Positions 26,792 to 36,175 of a stretch of 64,000 nucleotides of DNA are shown in pieces. How positions within the stretch are numbered: position 1 is the first letter of the stretch; every line of letters starts with the position of its first letter. The stretch lies in NCBI GenBank assembly GCA_029263855.1, contig JAJUFC010000003.1, forward strand, positions 1-64,000, read 5' to 3'. A model generated the notes under the pieces. That model saw only the letters and a program-made list of their open reading frames with translations, was not told where the DNA came from and made no database searches. Made by a program: the position numbers and the translations under genes. The stretch is from Candidatus Thermochlorobacteriaceae bacterium. GTDB taxonomy: Bacteria; Bacteroidota; Chlorobiia; Chlorobiales; Thermochlorobacteraceae.

Positions 26792-27535
26792 ATGACAACC
26801 GTTCTCATCACGCGCCCGAAATTTGAAGCCGCAGAATTTGCCGACGCGCTTACCTCGCATGGATTGTGCGCTGAATTTTTTCCGACGATTGAAATTGTGC
26901 CGTTGAGCGGATGGGCATTGCCGAACCTCGAGGGCTACGATGGTTTAATTTTCACAAGTGCCAATGCCGTGCATCATTTTCTTACGCCATTTCTTTCACG
27001 CATGCCGAAATGCTTTGCTACGCTTCGTGCAATGAACCACTATGCTGTCGGCATCAAGACGAATCAAGCCTTGCAAGAATACGGGATTGATTCGGCACTT
27101 TATTCAGACAAAGGCAATGCGGCAGATTTAGCCGACCTTTTAAGGCAGATAGGCATTCGCGGCAAACGCTTTCTCTTTCTTCGGGGCACGCGCTCGCTCG
27201 GCATCATTCCAAATACCATTCAGAAATATGGCGGCACTTGCGATGAACTCATCGTGTATGAAACGCGCACCCTTTCCTCCGAAGCATCGCACGCACTTCC
27301 GCTTTTGCTTTCTCGCGAGGACATAACTTGGGTTGCGTTTTTCAGTCCGTCTGCCGCAGAAGCATTTTTCAACCTATTACCGAAAGATTCTCTTCCCCTG
27401 CGCCAACACATCGCCGTGATTGGTAACACGACAAAAGAAGCCGCTCTGTCGCTTGGCTTTTCGATTCGCGCAGTACCTGAAGTTCCAACTGCCGAAGCAT
27501 TGGCAAAGGCGATTGCGTCGCTTACTTCACGGTGA
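26792..27535 (+). CDS. hemD: Uroporphyrinogen-III synthase
   Basis: This 247-residue protein has the two-domain HemD pattern: VLITRPKFEAAEFADAL at the start, DGLIFTSANAVHHFL near 50, KRFLFLRGTRSLGIIPN near 129, ELIVYETR, WVAFFSPSAAEAF and HIAVIGNTTKEAA. It closes hydroxymethylbilane to uroporphyrinogen III on the route to heme, siroheme, cobalamin and chlorophylls. HemD sequences vary strongly, so the call rests on these short blocks. hemB/C are not nearby. Its last 14 bases overlap the convergent GH3 gene. Confidence 0.9.
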   Translation: MTTVLITRPKFEAAEFADALTSHGLCAEFFPTIEIVPLSGWALPNLEGYDGLIFTSANAVHHFLTPFLSRMPKCFATLRAMNHYAVGIKTNQALQEYGIDSALYSDKGNAADLADLLRQIGIRGKRFLFLRGTRSLGIIPNTIQKYGGTCDELIVYETRTLSSEASHALPLLLSREDITWVAFFSPSAAEAFFNLLPKDSLPLRQHIAVIGNTTKEAALSLGFSIRAVPEVPTAEALAKAIASLTSR

Positions 27536-29804
27536 AGGTTTGCTTCAAACGCGCTTGCGAATCGCTACCCGCATACACTTCAAACTCACCCGATTCCACA
27601 ACAGGCTTAAAGTTTTTATCGAGCATCGCTAATTCTTCCTTGCCAATCTTGAAGGTGATGGTTTTGGCTTCGCCTGCTTTGAGTTCGACTTTTTGAAATC
27701 CTTTTAACTCTCTGACAGGGCGCGTAAATGTTCCAACAACGTCTCTCACGTATAGTTGAGCCGTCTCGACGCCGTCGCGCTTGCCTGTATTTTTTACGGT
27801 TGCAGTGGCGGTCAGCGTTTCGTTTTTGTTGATTTCCTTTTTGGAGAGTTTGAGGTCGCTGTATTCAAAAGTCGTGTAGGAAAGTCCGTAGCCGAAGGGA
27901 TAGAGCGGCGAATCGGGCAGGTCGATATAGCGCGATTTGTATCGGTCTGTATCGGCTTCAGGTCGCGACGGTCTGCCTGTATTTTTGTGATTGTAGTAAA
28001 TCGGAATTTGCCCCACGCTTCGCGGGAAGGTTACAGTTAGTTTTCCTGTTGGATTTACATCACCGAAGAGCACATCGCAGATGGCGTTTCCGGCTTCAAC
28101 GCCGAGATGCCACGCGCAAACAATCGCAGGAAGGTTTTCAGCCGCCCACGAAATTTCAAGCGGACGACCATTGGTCAAGACCATCACGATGGGTTTGCCG
28201 AGTTTGTGAAGTTCTTTGAGCAGTTCTTCTTGTCCGTTTGGCAATCCGATGTCGGCGCGGCTATGGGCTTCGGCGGTAATGTCGGCAGTTTCTCCGACAA
28301 CGGCGATTATCACATCGGCGCGCTTTGCAACATTGAGGGCTTCGTTTCGGAGTGATGCAAGCTCGGCTTCGGTTGGCTCTTTGGCATCGCCTTTTCGTTT
28401 TTTCCAAGCAGGCGCGGGCAGTGCGTAACCTTTGGCATAAAGCACGGCGGCGTTTTTCAAGGTTGATTTAATCGCATCGAGCGGTGAGACAACATCATCA
28501 GGCATGCCGACCATTTCCCATTCGCCGAGCATATCGCGTTTTGACTCTGCTAATGCACCAACAACCGCCACACTTTTGAGCGACTTTGAGAGCGGCAACA
28601 GGTTATTTTCGTTTTTGAGTAGCACGATGGATTTGACGGCGGCTTCACGCGCAAGCGCGCGATGTTCGGCTTTGAGCATCGTTTCTTTTTCGCGCGCCTC
28701 GTCAAGGTATCGGAACGGGTCGTCAAACAAACCCAGCTTGAACTTGACGCGCAAAATGTTTCGCACGGCTTGGTTGAGCGTCTCTTCGCTTACCTTTTTT
28801 TCTTGAACAAGTTTGGCGAGATGTTTTGGATACGATTCGCCTTCCATGTCCATATCCACGCCCGCAGTGATGGCTTTTTGAGCCGCTTCTTCGTAATCCT
28901 TTACCGCGCCATGCGCAACGACTTCATCAATCGATTCCCAATCGCTTACGACGAAACCGTTGAACTTCCACTCCTTGCGCAAGATGTCGGTCAAGAGATA
29001 TTTGTTGATGGAAGAAGGAACGCCTGCGATTTCGTTGAACGAGGTCATGACGGTTTGCGCGCCTGCCTCAATGGCGGCTTTGAATGGCGGAAGATAAACT
29101 TCGCGCAAGGTGCGTTCTGAGATGTCGACCGTGTTGTAATCTCTGCCCCCTTCGGCAGCACCATAGGCGGCAAGATGCTTGACGCATGCGGCGATGGTAT
29201 TATTTGCGCTTAAATCTTCGCCTTGAAATCCACGCACACGTGCGGCAGCAAAGCGCGCGCCGAGATATGGGTCTTCGCCCGCGCCTTCAATGATTCTGCC
29301 CCAACGCGCGTCGCGCGCAATGTCGACCATTGGCGCAAAAGTCCAGTTGATTCCTGCCGAAGCGGCTTCAATCGCCGCAACACGAGCAGATTTATAGGCG
29401 ATTGCCGTATCCCACGAACACGACTCCGCAAGCGGAATCGGAAATGTGGTTCGATATCCGTGAATCACATCGAAGCCAAAGATGAGCGGAATTTTCAGCC
29501 GCGACTGCATTGCCGCTTCCTGCAACTTGCGCGCAACCGACGCTTCCGAGACCATTAAGAACGAGCCAAGCCCTGCTTTTGCTTTCGCCAAGTGTTCATC
29601 ATTGATGCTCGTTTTCTTCGTCTTGAAATCAAACCATGCCGTCACTTGTGAGACTTGCATGACTTTTTCGTCTAAGGTCATCAATGCTAAAACTGAATCC
29701 ACACGGCGTGCGATTTCTGCTTCGGCATTTTTTTGTTTTGGTGACGAACAGGCAACGCTCAACAGTGTTGCTAATGTTAGCGAGAGGACAGCCGTAAAGT
29801 TCAT
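27522..29804 (-). CDS. bglX: GH3 beta-glucosidase (BglX-like) lipoprotein
   Basis: This protein of about 760 residues has a lipobox LLSVAC (lipidated Cys19) and is therefore envelope bound. The GH3 N-domain has KH at 209-210 and the nucleophile Asp288 in FVVSDWES; the C-domain has DITAEAHSRADIGLPNGQEE; a fibronectin-III-like C-terminal domain begins near 660. It removes non-reducing beta-glucosyl (or beta-xylosyl) units from oligosaccharides. The ATG at 29804 is chosen because it gives the lipoprotein signal; the longer frame starts at 29882. It follows the GH92 gene by 17 bases on the same strand, as the last gene of the glycan locus. Confidence 0.92.
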   Translation of the reverse strand: MNFTAVLSLTLATLLSVACSSPKQKNAEAEIARRVDSVLALMTLDEKVMQVSQVTAWFDFKTKKTSINDEHLAKAKAGLGSFLMVSEASVARKLQEAAMQSRLKIPLIFGFDVIHGYRTTFPIPLAESCSWDTAIAYKSARVAAIEAASAGINWTFAPMVDIARDARWGRIIEGAGEDPYLGARFAAARVRGFQGEDLSANNTIAACVKHLAAYGAAEGGRDYNTVDISERTLREVYLPPFKAAIEAGAQTVMTSFNEIAGVPSSINKYLLTDILRKEWKFNGFVVSDWESIDEVVAHGAVKDYEEAAQKAITAGVDMDMEGESYPKHLAKLVQEKKVSEETLNQAVRNILRVKFKLGLFDDPFRYLDEAREKETMLKAEHRALAREAAVKSIVLLKNENNLLPLSKSLKSVAVVGALAESKRDMLGEWEMVGMPDDVVSPLDAIKSTLKNAAVLYAKGYALPAPAWKKRKGDAKEPTEAELASLRNEALNVAKRADVIIAVVGETADITAEAHSRADIGLPNGQEELLKELHKLGKPIVMVLTNGRPLEISWAAENLPAIVCAWHLGVEAGNAICDVLFGDVNPTGKLTVTFPRSVGQIPIYYNHKNTGRPSRPEADTDRYKSRYIDLPDSPLYPFGYGLSYTTFEYSDLKLSKKEINKNETLTATATVKNTGKRDGVETAQLYVRDVVGTFTRPVRELKGFQKVELKAGEAKTITFKIGKEELAMLDKNFKPVVESGEFEVYAGSDSQARLKQTFTVK

Positions 29805-29821
29805 TGGATTTGGAGCAGTTT

Positions 29822-32098
29822 TTAGTTTAGTTGTTGGATTTTTTTGAAGGTTGGAGACGGTGGAAGTTCTCTGCTTCCCCAATCGGTTGGCATATCGGTC
29901 ATCTCAAAGTCGAGCGTTGCGCCGTTGGCAATTTCGCTGTGCCGAAGCCACGCGCGCTCGATTGGAATGCCGTTAAGTTTGAGCGATTTCACATACACAT
30001 TTTTTTCGGAGGCATTCGGCGCGTTGATAACAAGCGAATTTCCATTTTCAAGTTTCATGACGACTTTGGTAAAAACAGGACTTCCGACGAAATACCAATC
30101 TTGCCCTGCATTTGGGAACAGACCGAGCGATGCCCAAACATACCACGCCGAGAGTGTGCCTGAATCGTCGTTGCCCTTGTAGCCATCGGGCGCGACACGA
30201 AAGTCTTTTTTGAGAATGTCCCTCGTGAAGAGTTGCACTCTATCGGCTTTGCCTGCGTAGATGTATTGCCAGACGGCAAGCATATCAGGCTCGTTCCAAA
30301 TTGTGAAGTAGCCTTCTTTATCCCGACTCGTGAGCATTGTATCCCACTTGGCGATGAACTTTTCTTTGCCGCCAAGCAAGGCGATAAGCCGATAAAAATT
30401 ATGCGGCACATAGCCCAAGTATTGCCACGCCGAGCCTTCGTAGTAATGCACTTCGTAACTCCACACTTGACCTTCGGGGAAAATCATCGTTGGCTTAAAA
30501 GGCTCTACCCATTTTCCGTCAGAGCGTTTCGGTCGGAAAAATCCCGTTGTTGTATCGAAGAGTTCAAAGACTTTTGAGGCGCGCTCGAGCGCAAACTTTG
30601 CGGAATCACCTTTGCCAATCGCGTTGGCGAGCGCATAAACGCAATAATCGTTGTAAGCATATTCGAGCGATTTGCTAACGGAAACCCACTGCTTATCGGC
30701 GTAGAGAAAGCCTTGTCGGAGATATTCGGGGAAGCGTCCTTTTCGGGCATTGATGTTCGGCTTATCGCCGGTGGTGTCGGTGGCATTTTTCATCACATAC
30801 TTGAAGGCTCTTTCGTAATCGACGCCTTTAAGATTTTTAACAGCGACATCGGCGAAGAGCACATCAGCGTTGGTACCGCCTTGCATTGAGGTGAAGGCGT
30901 TGCCTGTGAATCCGTCGGGAAGCCAGCCGCGATGGTCGGCAATATCCAAGAGCGAATTGAGCAAGTCTTTTTGAAGCGACGGCAGCCAAAGTGTGAAGAA
31001 TGGATTTTGTGTGCGGTAGGTGTCCCAAATGGCGAAGTAGTTTGTGAAGGCTTTGCCTGTGGTTTTGAAAGTGTCGGGCGTTTCGCCTGTGATGTCAGTT
31101 GGCATGAGGCACATGCGGTAGAGCGCGGTGTAAAAAAGTGTTTGTTCCGCTTTGCTTCCTCCTTGAATTTGAACTTTGTTCAAGAGTTCGTTCCATGCGA
31201 TTTCTACCTGTGCGGCAATCCGATTGAACGATGTGCTTTTCTCTTCAATGGCGCGAATGTAGTTATCGCTGTTTTGGAAACTCTTGTAGGAAATCGCGCT
31301 GGTGAGTTCAATCTCTTCTTCGTCTTTGCTCGCAATCCAGCCGAGAATCGCGCCACATTCTTCGCTGTCTTCGGCTTGAATGGATTGAAGGTCGGAACGG
31401 ATTTCAGAGCGCTTATTGGAGAGTTTATAGACGGCGATAAAATCAGGCTTTTTAGATGGCTTTGCAGAAAAGAAGGCTTGCATTTCTTTGGGGTCTGAAC
31501 CGAATCCGCCATAAAAAATACCGAGTCCGTGAATTGTTCCGTCGTTGCCGATGCTGGCTTCGGAATGTTTTGGCTTTTGTGGAAACGAACATCGCGACAT
31601 GTTGAAGAAGAGTTTCAGCGTATCGCCTTTTGCGTTTTGCTTGAAGGTGTAGCGGTGATGTGCGGTGCGTGCAGTTGCGGTGAGTTCGACCTGCACGTTG
31701 GGTTTAGTGAGCATAGTGGCGTAGTAACCGGGCTTGCCGCGCTCGTCTGTTCGTGGCGATTTATAGCCGAAATTTTCAAGCGTGGTGGAATTGCGCACAG
31801 GCATGACGAGGAAGTTTCCATATTCAGCGCACCCGATTCCACTGACTTGGTTATGCACAAATCCAATGATGAACGAATCGGCGTGATTGTATCCCATGTT
31901 AATCCAATCTTGCGTATTGGTATGCGGCGAGAGCGCAATCATGCCGAAGGGCGTGGTTGCACCAGGGTGGACATTGCCCCCAGCGGTTGTGCCAATGAAG
32001 ACATCAACTTGTTTAGCGACGGAGTTTGCTACCTCTTTTGCGGGTGGCGCGCATGCAAGCGCAGTTGTTAAAATCAGAGCCAATAAGATGAGTCGCAT
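29822..32098 (-). CDS. GH92 alpha-1,2-mannosidase lipoprotein
   Basis: This protein of about 758 residues has a lipobox ALACA and family GH92 motifs: DVFIGTTAGGNVHPGATTPFG near the start, DTYRTQNPFFTLW, YYEGSAWQYLGYVPHN with the general-acid Glu, and GNDDSGTLSAWYVWASLGLFP with the catalytic Asp pair. GH92 enzymes are calcium-dependent exo-mannosidases that trim alpha-1,2-mannose from N-glycans or fungal mannan. Here DDSG replaces the common DDCG. The ATG at 32098 gives the best signal peptide; another ATG is at 32107. A strong terminator separates it from the upstream T9SS gene. Confidence 0.94.
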   Translation of the reverse strand: MRLILLALILTTALACAPPAKEVANSVAKQVDVFIGTTAGGNVHPGATTPFGMIALSPHTNTQDWINMGYNHADSFIIGFVHNQVSGIGCAEYGNFLVMPVRNSTTLENFGYKSPRTDERGKPGYYATMLTKPNVQVELTATARTAHHRYTFKQNAKGDTLKLFFNMSRCSFPQKPKHSEASIGNDGTIHGLGIFYGGFGSDPKEMQAFFSAKPSKKPDFIAVYKLSNKRSEIRSDLQSIQAEDSEECGAILGWIASKDEEEIELTSAISYKSFQNSDNYIRAIEEKSTSFNRIAAQVEIAWNELLNKVQIQGGSKAEQTLFYTALYRMCLMPTDITGETPDTFKTTGKAFTNYFAIWDTYRTQNPFFTLWLPSLQKDLLNSLLDIADHRGWLPDGFTGNAFTSMQGGTNADVLFADVAVKNLKGVDYERAFKYVMKNATDTTGDKPNINARKGRFPEYLRQGFLYADKQWVSVSKSLEYAYNDYCVYALANAIGKGDSAKFALERASKVFELFDTTTGFFRPKRSDGKWVEPFKPTMIFPEGQVWSYEVHYYEGSAWQYLGYVPHNFYRLIALLGGKEKFIAKWDTMLTSRDKEGYFTIWNEPDMLAVWQYIYAGKADRVQLFTRDILKKDFRVAPDGYKGNDDSGTLSAWYVWASLGLFPNAGQDWYFVGSPVFTKVVMKLENGNSLVINAPNASEKNVYVKSLKLNGIPIERAWLRHSEIANGATLDFEMTDMPTDWGSRELPPSPTFKKIQQLN

Positions 32099-32110
32099 AT
32101 TTCGCATATT

Positions 32111-32155
32111 AAAAACTCACCCTGCTCGCTGGCTTTTCCGAACAAGCAGGGTGAG
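32111..32155 (-). terminator. Strong terminator before the GH92 gene
   Basis: Read on the minus strand, CTCACCCTGCT (32155-32145) pairs perfectly with AGCAGGGTGAG (32126-32116), an 11-base stem, followed by TTTTT. It ends transcripts of the T9SS LamG-like gene, so GH92-GH3 needs its own start or read-through. Confidence 0.85.
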
Positions 32156-32218
32156 CGTTTGTCTAACTTCTAAACAGGTGGCGCGCAGAGAACATACTTT
32201 CCCCACACGCCTAAATCG

Positions 32219-35200
32219 TTATTTCACCAACATCATTTTTCTTGTTTGCACAAAGTCGCCGGCTTGCAAGCGATAGAAGTAAATGCCACTCGCGAGGTTT
32301 GCCGCATTGAATTGCACGGAGTATTCGCCAGCGGCTTGGCGACCATTGACGAGATTAGCGACTTCGCGTCCCAACACGTCATAGATTTTCAGGCTCACAT
32401 TGCCCGCGTTGGCAATCGAGTATTGAATGGTCGTCGTTGGGTTGAACGGATTCGGATAGTTTTGCGCCAGCGCGTAAGACTTCGCATTGTTGCTCGTCTT
32501 TTGAACATTCAACTGTGCGGCAAGTGGGTTGCGCGTCGTTTTTGAAGCAATCGCAAATTGTCCGAACTCGTTGCCTGCAAGGTTGAAGGCTTTGAGATAA
32601 TCGCCGTCGCGATAGGTCGTGAGCGGTTTCCAAGGTGATGATGGATTCGGGCGATAGGCGATGTAAAGGTTTTGCGGACGAACAATACCCGTGAGCGCGC
32701 CGCAGTAGATTGACACGTCGTAACGCATCGAGGCGCTCAATCCCGTTTGGTTAATCGTCCAAACTCGTCCAGGAATGACGAAGTGTTCGTTGCCGTCGCC
32801 GTCGTTGATGCGATAGACGTTGCCGATGCCAACCGTGTCATTGACCGAGAAGACGGGTTCAGGCGCAATCGTTCCGACCGACGCCGTGATGCTTCCCGAC
32901 GTAGTGGAGCCGCGACGCACTTCAAGGTAGGCGTTGGTGTTGCCCAGCACATAACCGCCTTCGCCCGCCACGCCTGCGGGAACGGTCGGGTTTGCCGACG
33001 TGCTCACGCGGTTGATTGGGAATGGGTCATCATTGGCAACGATAGAGCGAATGAAAATATCGCCTACGAAGCGTGGTGCCGAGTTTGTATAGACGGGAAT
33101 GAAGTCGCCACCAACACCGTCAGAACCACGATTTCCCACGACACGCACCTCACGGTCGGGGTCGTCAAAGTTGTGGCGATAGGTCATACCTGCAATTAAG
33201 CCCGGGTTGACCGTGATGTCCATATACTCGATTTGCGTGCTATCGACGGGATACGCGGCATTTGCGCCGAAGCCGAAGACGCTACCAAAATCCAAACCTC
33301 TGAAATTGTTGGTGAAGTCGACGATGTATTCATGATACTTGCCGTCGGCGATGAGCGTAACCATTCGTTCAGGTTCGTTGGAGAAGCGTCGTCCGCCGTT
33401 GGTTGCGCGGCGTTGGCGAAGCGTATCGCCATTTGGGAACACGTAAGGCGGGCGAGTTGCATCGGTTACAATAACGCTGAGCGTCGGTGCAATGTCGCGT
33501 TGGAATCGGTTGGTGTTTTCCGCGTCGGTTTTCGCGATGATGTGAAGCACTTTGGCGCGGCTCAAATTGACGGGCGTGGTGTCGGTCGCCGACGATTTGA
33601 AGAACTTGCGAATTGCGTCGCGTCCGCCGCCAAGCGTGTCAGGAAGGTTTCCCGGAAGATTCGTTCTGCCTTGTGGCAAACCATTGATGCCAATCGTACC
33701 GCTCGTGCCGATTTTGAGCGCGGGCTGTCCTCCATCAGTAACCCAGTTGAGCGTGTATCGGTCGCGCGTAGGTTGTCCGCCCGTAATACCTAAGACACTC
33801 CACCCGTTCAAGAGCGTGTCGCTGACAGTGAAATTATCCAACACGACGCTTTGCGGCGCATTGTTCACCGGAACGCCAATGTTGTATTTGAGGCTCAAAT
33901 AACGCTCGACTTGCGCGATTTCAGGCGCGGTCAAAACGCGGTCGTAGATGAGGACTTCGGCGACATCGATTTGACCATATCCCGTATTGTCAATGAGCGA
34001 CCCTAATCGAAGGCGCGAGGTATTTCCAACTCCTGTAAGCGTTGAGGTTAAAATCGCAAATTGATTGAGTGCCAGCGCAGGCGTGGCGGCTTGACCATTT
34101 GTTGACAACGTTCCTGTTCCCGAACCTCCCACTAAATTGAACTGCCGAGTTGAACCGTTGGACATTGAGAAATATCCTGCTTCATTGGAGAGCAATCCTT
34201 CGGGAGAATTCGGATTAATGGTTTGTCGTCGATTAGCGGCAACAGCGAAAATAGTTGCATTGCCTGTAAGCGGCAGTGCGGTTCCCATCGTGTCGTTTGC
34301 ACCATCGAAGCGCATCGTAACGAAGCCTCTGCCCGTCGTGCCGTTGTTGGCGATGGTCGGGCGCGCCGTTCCCGACGAGCGCAGGTGGTTGCGTCCGCCG
34401 GATTCATCGAGCCAGAAATCCGCAGGCTGTCCCGCGATGGTTTGGCTGTTGGATTCCAATTTGAGCCACAGTTGCAATCCCGCCGACGGAATGCCCGTGA
34501 TGGTCGGGCGCGCAAGCGGAATGTTGTATTTGTTGCTCAAATAGAGTTCGAGTTCATCGAGTTCGAGCGAGGAAAGCGTCCGACCGTAGATGATGATTTC
34601 GGCGATGTCGTTGGAGCCAGCGCGAAGCGAATCGCGAAGCGCGCCGATGATGAGCGGCGAGCCGCTTCCACCCGAGTTGGTTACACCGCGCAAATTGTAG
34701 GTGGCGATTGCAAATTCATTCACGGCGAGATCTGTTGAAACGGTCGAGCCGTTTTTGCGAATCGTCGTGCTACCATTGTTTCCTTGTCCGCCCTCAGAGC
34801 GAATCGCACGCCCGCCTCGTGAAGCGAAACTGTTGTAGGTTGAAAATCCGAAGCCCGTCGTCGGGAAGTCGTTCTTCGTCGCCAAGACGACATCGACCGT
34901 GTTGTCGGGAAGCGGCGGCGCGCCTTGTCGCGTGTTGGCAAGCACGACGAGCGCCGTAACGTCTGCCCCCGTCTCAACGTTGGCGCGCATCAACGGTTGG
35001 TCTTTCGTCAAGCCGCCATTGCCCGTGAAGCGCACGACAGGCAAACCGTTGACGCGATTCGTTACGAAGGTCGGACGGAACGAACCCGTCGAGGTAGCAT
35101 TGGGCGTGTTGTCAAAGCCCGTCCAAGTCGAAACGGGGTCGCCGTTGTTCAAGCCTGTAATCGCGTCGGCTTTCAGCCAAACGAGCAAGCCATCTTCGCG

Positions 35201-36025
35201 GGGCGGCGGCGGGAGCGTGAACCCATACTTTTGCGCGAGATAGTTCTCGACCAAGATAGTTTCATTGTTGTTGAGAATGCGGTCGTAGATGAGAATTTCG
35301 GCGATGTCGTTGGAGCCACCGCGAACCGAATCGCGAAGCGCGCCAATGACAAGCGGCGAGCCGCTTCCGCCTGAATTGCTTACGCCCGCGAGCTTGAATG
35401 TCATGAGCGCGAACTCGTTTGCTTCAAGACCGACGTTCGTCGAACGATTTTTGTTAATCGTTGCCGTTCCATTGTTGCCCTGACCGCCTTCAGCATAAAT
35501 CGCGCGTCCATTAACCGATGCAAAACTGTTGTAGGTTGAAATGCCAAAGCCTGTTGTGGGAAAATCGTTCTTCGTCGCCATTAGCACATCGACTGTGTTT
35601 CCGGGAAGCGGCGGGTTGCCTTGTCGCGTGTTCGCAAATACGGCAAACGCTGTTACGTTCGCGCCTGTTGTGATGTTTGCCACCATCAAGGGCTGGTCTT
35701 TGGTAGTTCCGCCGTTGCCCGTGAATCTGACGACGGGCAAATTGTTAACCACATTCGTCACAAATGTTGGTCTGAATGAGCCTGTCGATGTTGCACTCAC
35801 AGTCGTGCCTGAAGCGGCAGGCCAGTTGCCGACGGGTTGACCGTTTCCGATGCCCGTAATGTCATCGGCTTTTAGCCAGAGTTGAAGCCCACTTGTCGGG
35901 ACTTGTTGAGCGAAAAGGGTTTGTGCGAAACACAAGAGGAAGGCAAGCGCAGTAAGCGTTCCAAGTGTCTTTTGTTTCAAGGTTGAAACTGACTTGGACG
36001 CACGAAGAGACGTAGCGTTTGTCAT
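32219..36025 (-). CDS. T9SS-exported protein with three LamG-like domains
   Basis: This 1268-residue protein has a signal peptide (hydrophobic LTALAFLLCFAQTLF, cleaved near FAQQ). Three LamG/concanavalin-like domains follow, each opening with GLQLWLK or GLLVWLK: about 45-275, 276-510 and 517-745. After that comes a beta-rich region (VVLDNFTVSDTLLNGWS) and a type-A T9SS sorting domain (NYPNPFNPTTTIQY to KMMLVK) at about 1190-1268. It should be displayed or released at the cell surface and may bind glycans. Domains 1 and 2 are nearly the same, with long shared blocks such as NDFPTTGFG. It lies between ROK and the GH92-GH3 pair. Confidence 0.88.
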   Translation of the reverse strand: MTNATSLRASKSVSTLKQKTLGTLTALAFLLCFAQTLFAQQVPTSGLQLWLKADDITGIGNGQPVGNWPAASGTTVSATSTGSFRPTFVTNVVNNLPVVRFTGNGGTTKDQPLMVANITTGANVTAFAVFANTRQGNPPLPGNTVDVLMATKNDFPTTGFGISTYNSFASVNGRAIYAEGGQGNNGTATINKNRSTNVGLEANEFALMTFKLAGVSNSGGSGSPLVIGALRDSVRGGSNDIAEILIYDRILNNNETILVENYLAQKYGFTLPPPPREDGLLVWLKADAITGLNNGDPVSTWTGFDNTPNATSTGSFRPTFVTNRVNGLPVVRFTGNGGLTKDQPLMRANVETGADVTALVVLANTRQGAPPLPDNTVDVVLATKNDFPTTGFGFSTYNSFASRGGRAIRSEGGQGNNGSTTIRKNGSTVSTDLAVNEFAIATYNLRGVTNSGGSGSPLIIGALRDSLRAGSNDIAEIIIYGRTLSSLELDELELYLSNKYNIPLARPTITGIPSAGLQLWLKLESNSQTIAGQPADFWLDESGGRNHLRSSGTARPTIANNGTTGRGFVTMRFDGANDTMGTALPLTGNATIFAVAANRRQTINPNSPEGLLSNEAGYFSMSNGSTRQFNLVGGSGTGTLSTNGQAATPALALNQFAILTSTLTGVGNTSRLRLGSLIDNTGYGQIDVAEVLIYDRVLTAPEIAQVERYLSLKYNIGVPVNNAPQSVVLDNFTVSDTLLNGWSVLGITGGQPTRDRYTLNWVTDGGQPALKIGTSGTIGINGLPQGRTNLPGNLPDTLGGGRDAIRKFFKSSATDTTPVNLSRAKVLHIIAKTDAENTNRFQRDIAPTLSVIVTDATRPPYVFPNGDTLRQRRATNGGRRFSNEPERMVTLIADGKYHEYIVDFTNNFRGLDFGSVFGFGANAAYPVDSTQIEYMDITVNPGLIAGMTYRHNFDDPDREVRVVGNRGSDGVGGDFIPVYTNSAPRFVGDIFIRSIVANDDPFPINRVSTSANPTVPAGVAGEGGYVLGNTNAYLEVRRGSTTSGSITASVGTIAPEPVFSVNDTVGIGNVYRINDGDGNEHFVIPGRVWTINQTGLSASMRYDVSIYCGALTGIVRPQNLYIAYRPNPSSPWKPLTTYRDGDYLKAFNLAGNEFGQFAIASKTTRNPLAAQLNVQKTSNNAKSYALAQNYPNPFNPTTTIQYSIANAGNVSLKIYDVLGREVANLVNGRQAAGEYSVQFNAANLASGIYFYRLQAGDFVQTRKMMLVK
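33890..35900 (-). repeat. Three tandem LamG-like domain repeats in DNA
   Basis: Two units of roughly 700 bases (about 35900-35200 and 35195-34510) are highly similar at both DNA and protein level, and a more diverged third unit covers about 34490-33890. The pattern fits duplication within the gene and gives a substrate for recombination that changes domain number. Confidence 0.7.
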
Positions 36026-36100
36026 AGTTTGAACAAAGGTTTGTCGTTAATTAAGGAAGTAAACTTCAAAGAAAACTCTCAATGTTGCCACTGTAACGAT

Positions 36101-36133
36101 TTCAAACGGTTTCTTTTATTTAATCGTTTAACA
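36101..36133 (-). promoter_or_regulatory. Operator-like cluster before the triple-LamG gene
   Basis: ATTTAATCGTTTAACA (36118-36133) is identical over 16 bases to the site at 46466-46481. Beside it, CAAACGGTTTC holds a LacI-type core around a CG centre, and TAACGATTT lies upstream. The site is about 90 bases before the start of the T9SS gene. The shared copy suggests one regulator for both transcripts; the regulator is not in the window. Confidence 0.45.
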
Positions 36134-36175
36134 GCTTTGCAAGTTAATTTTTTTCGATTCAATTCCAAAAGTGCG

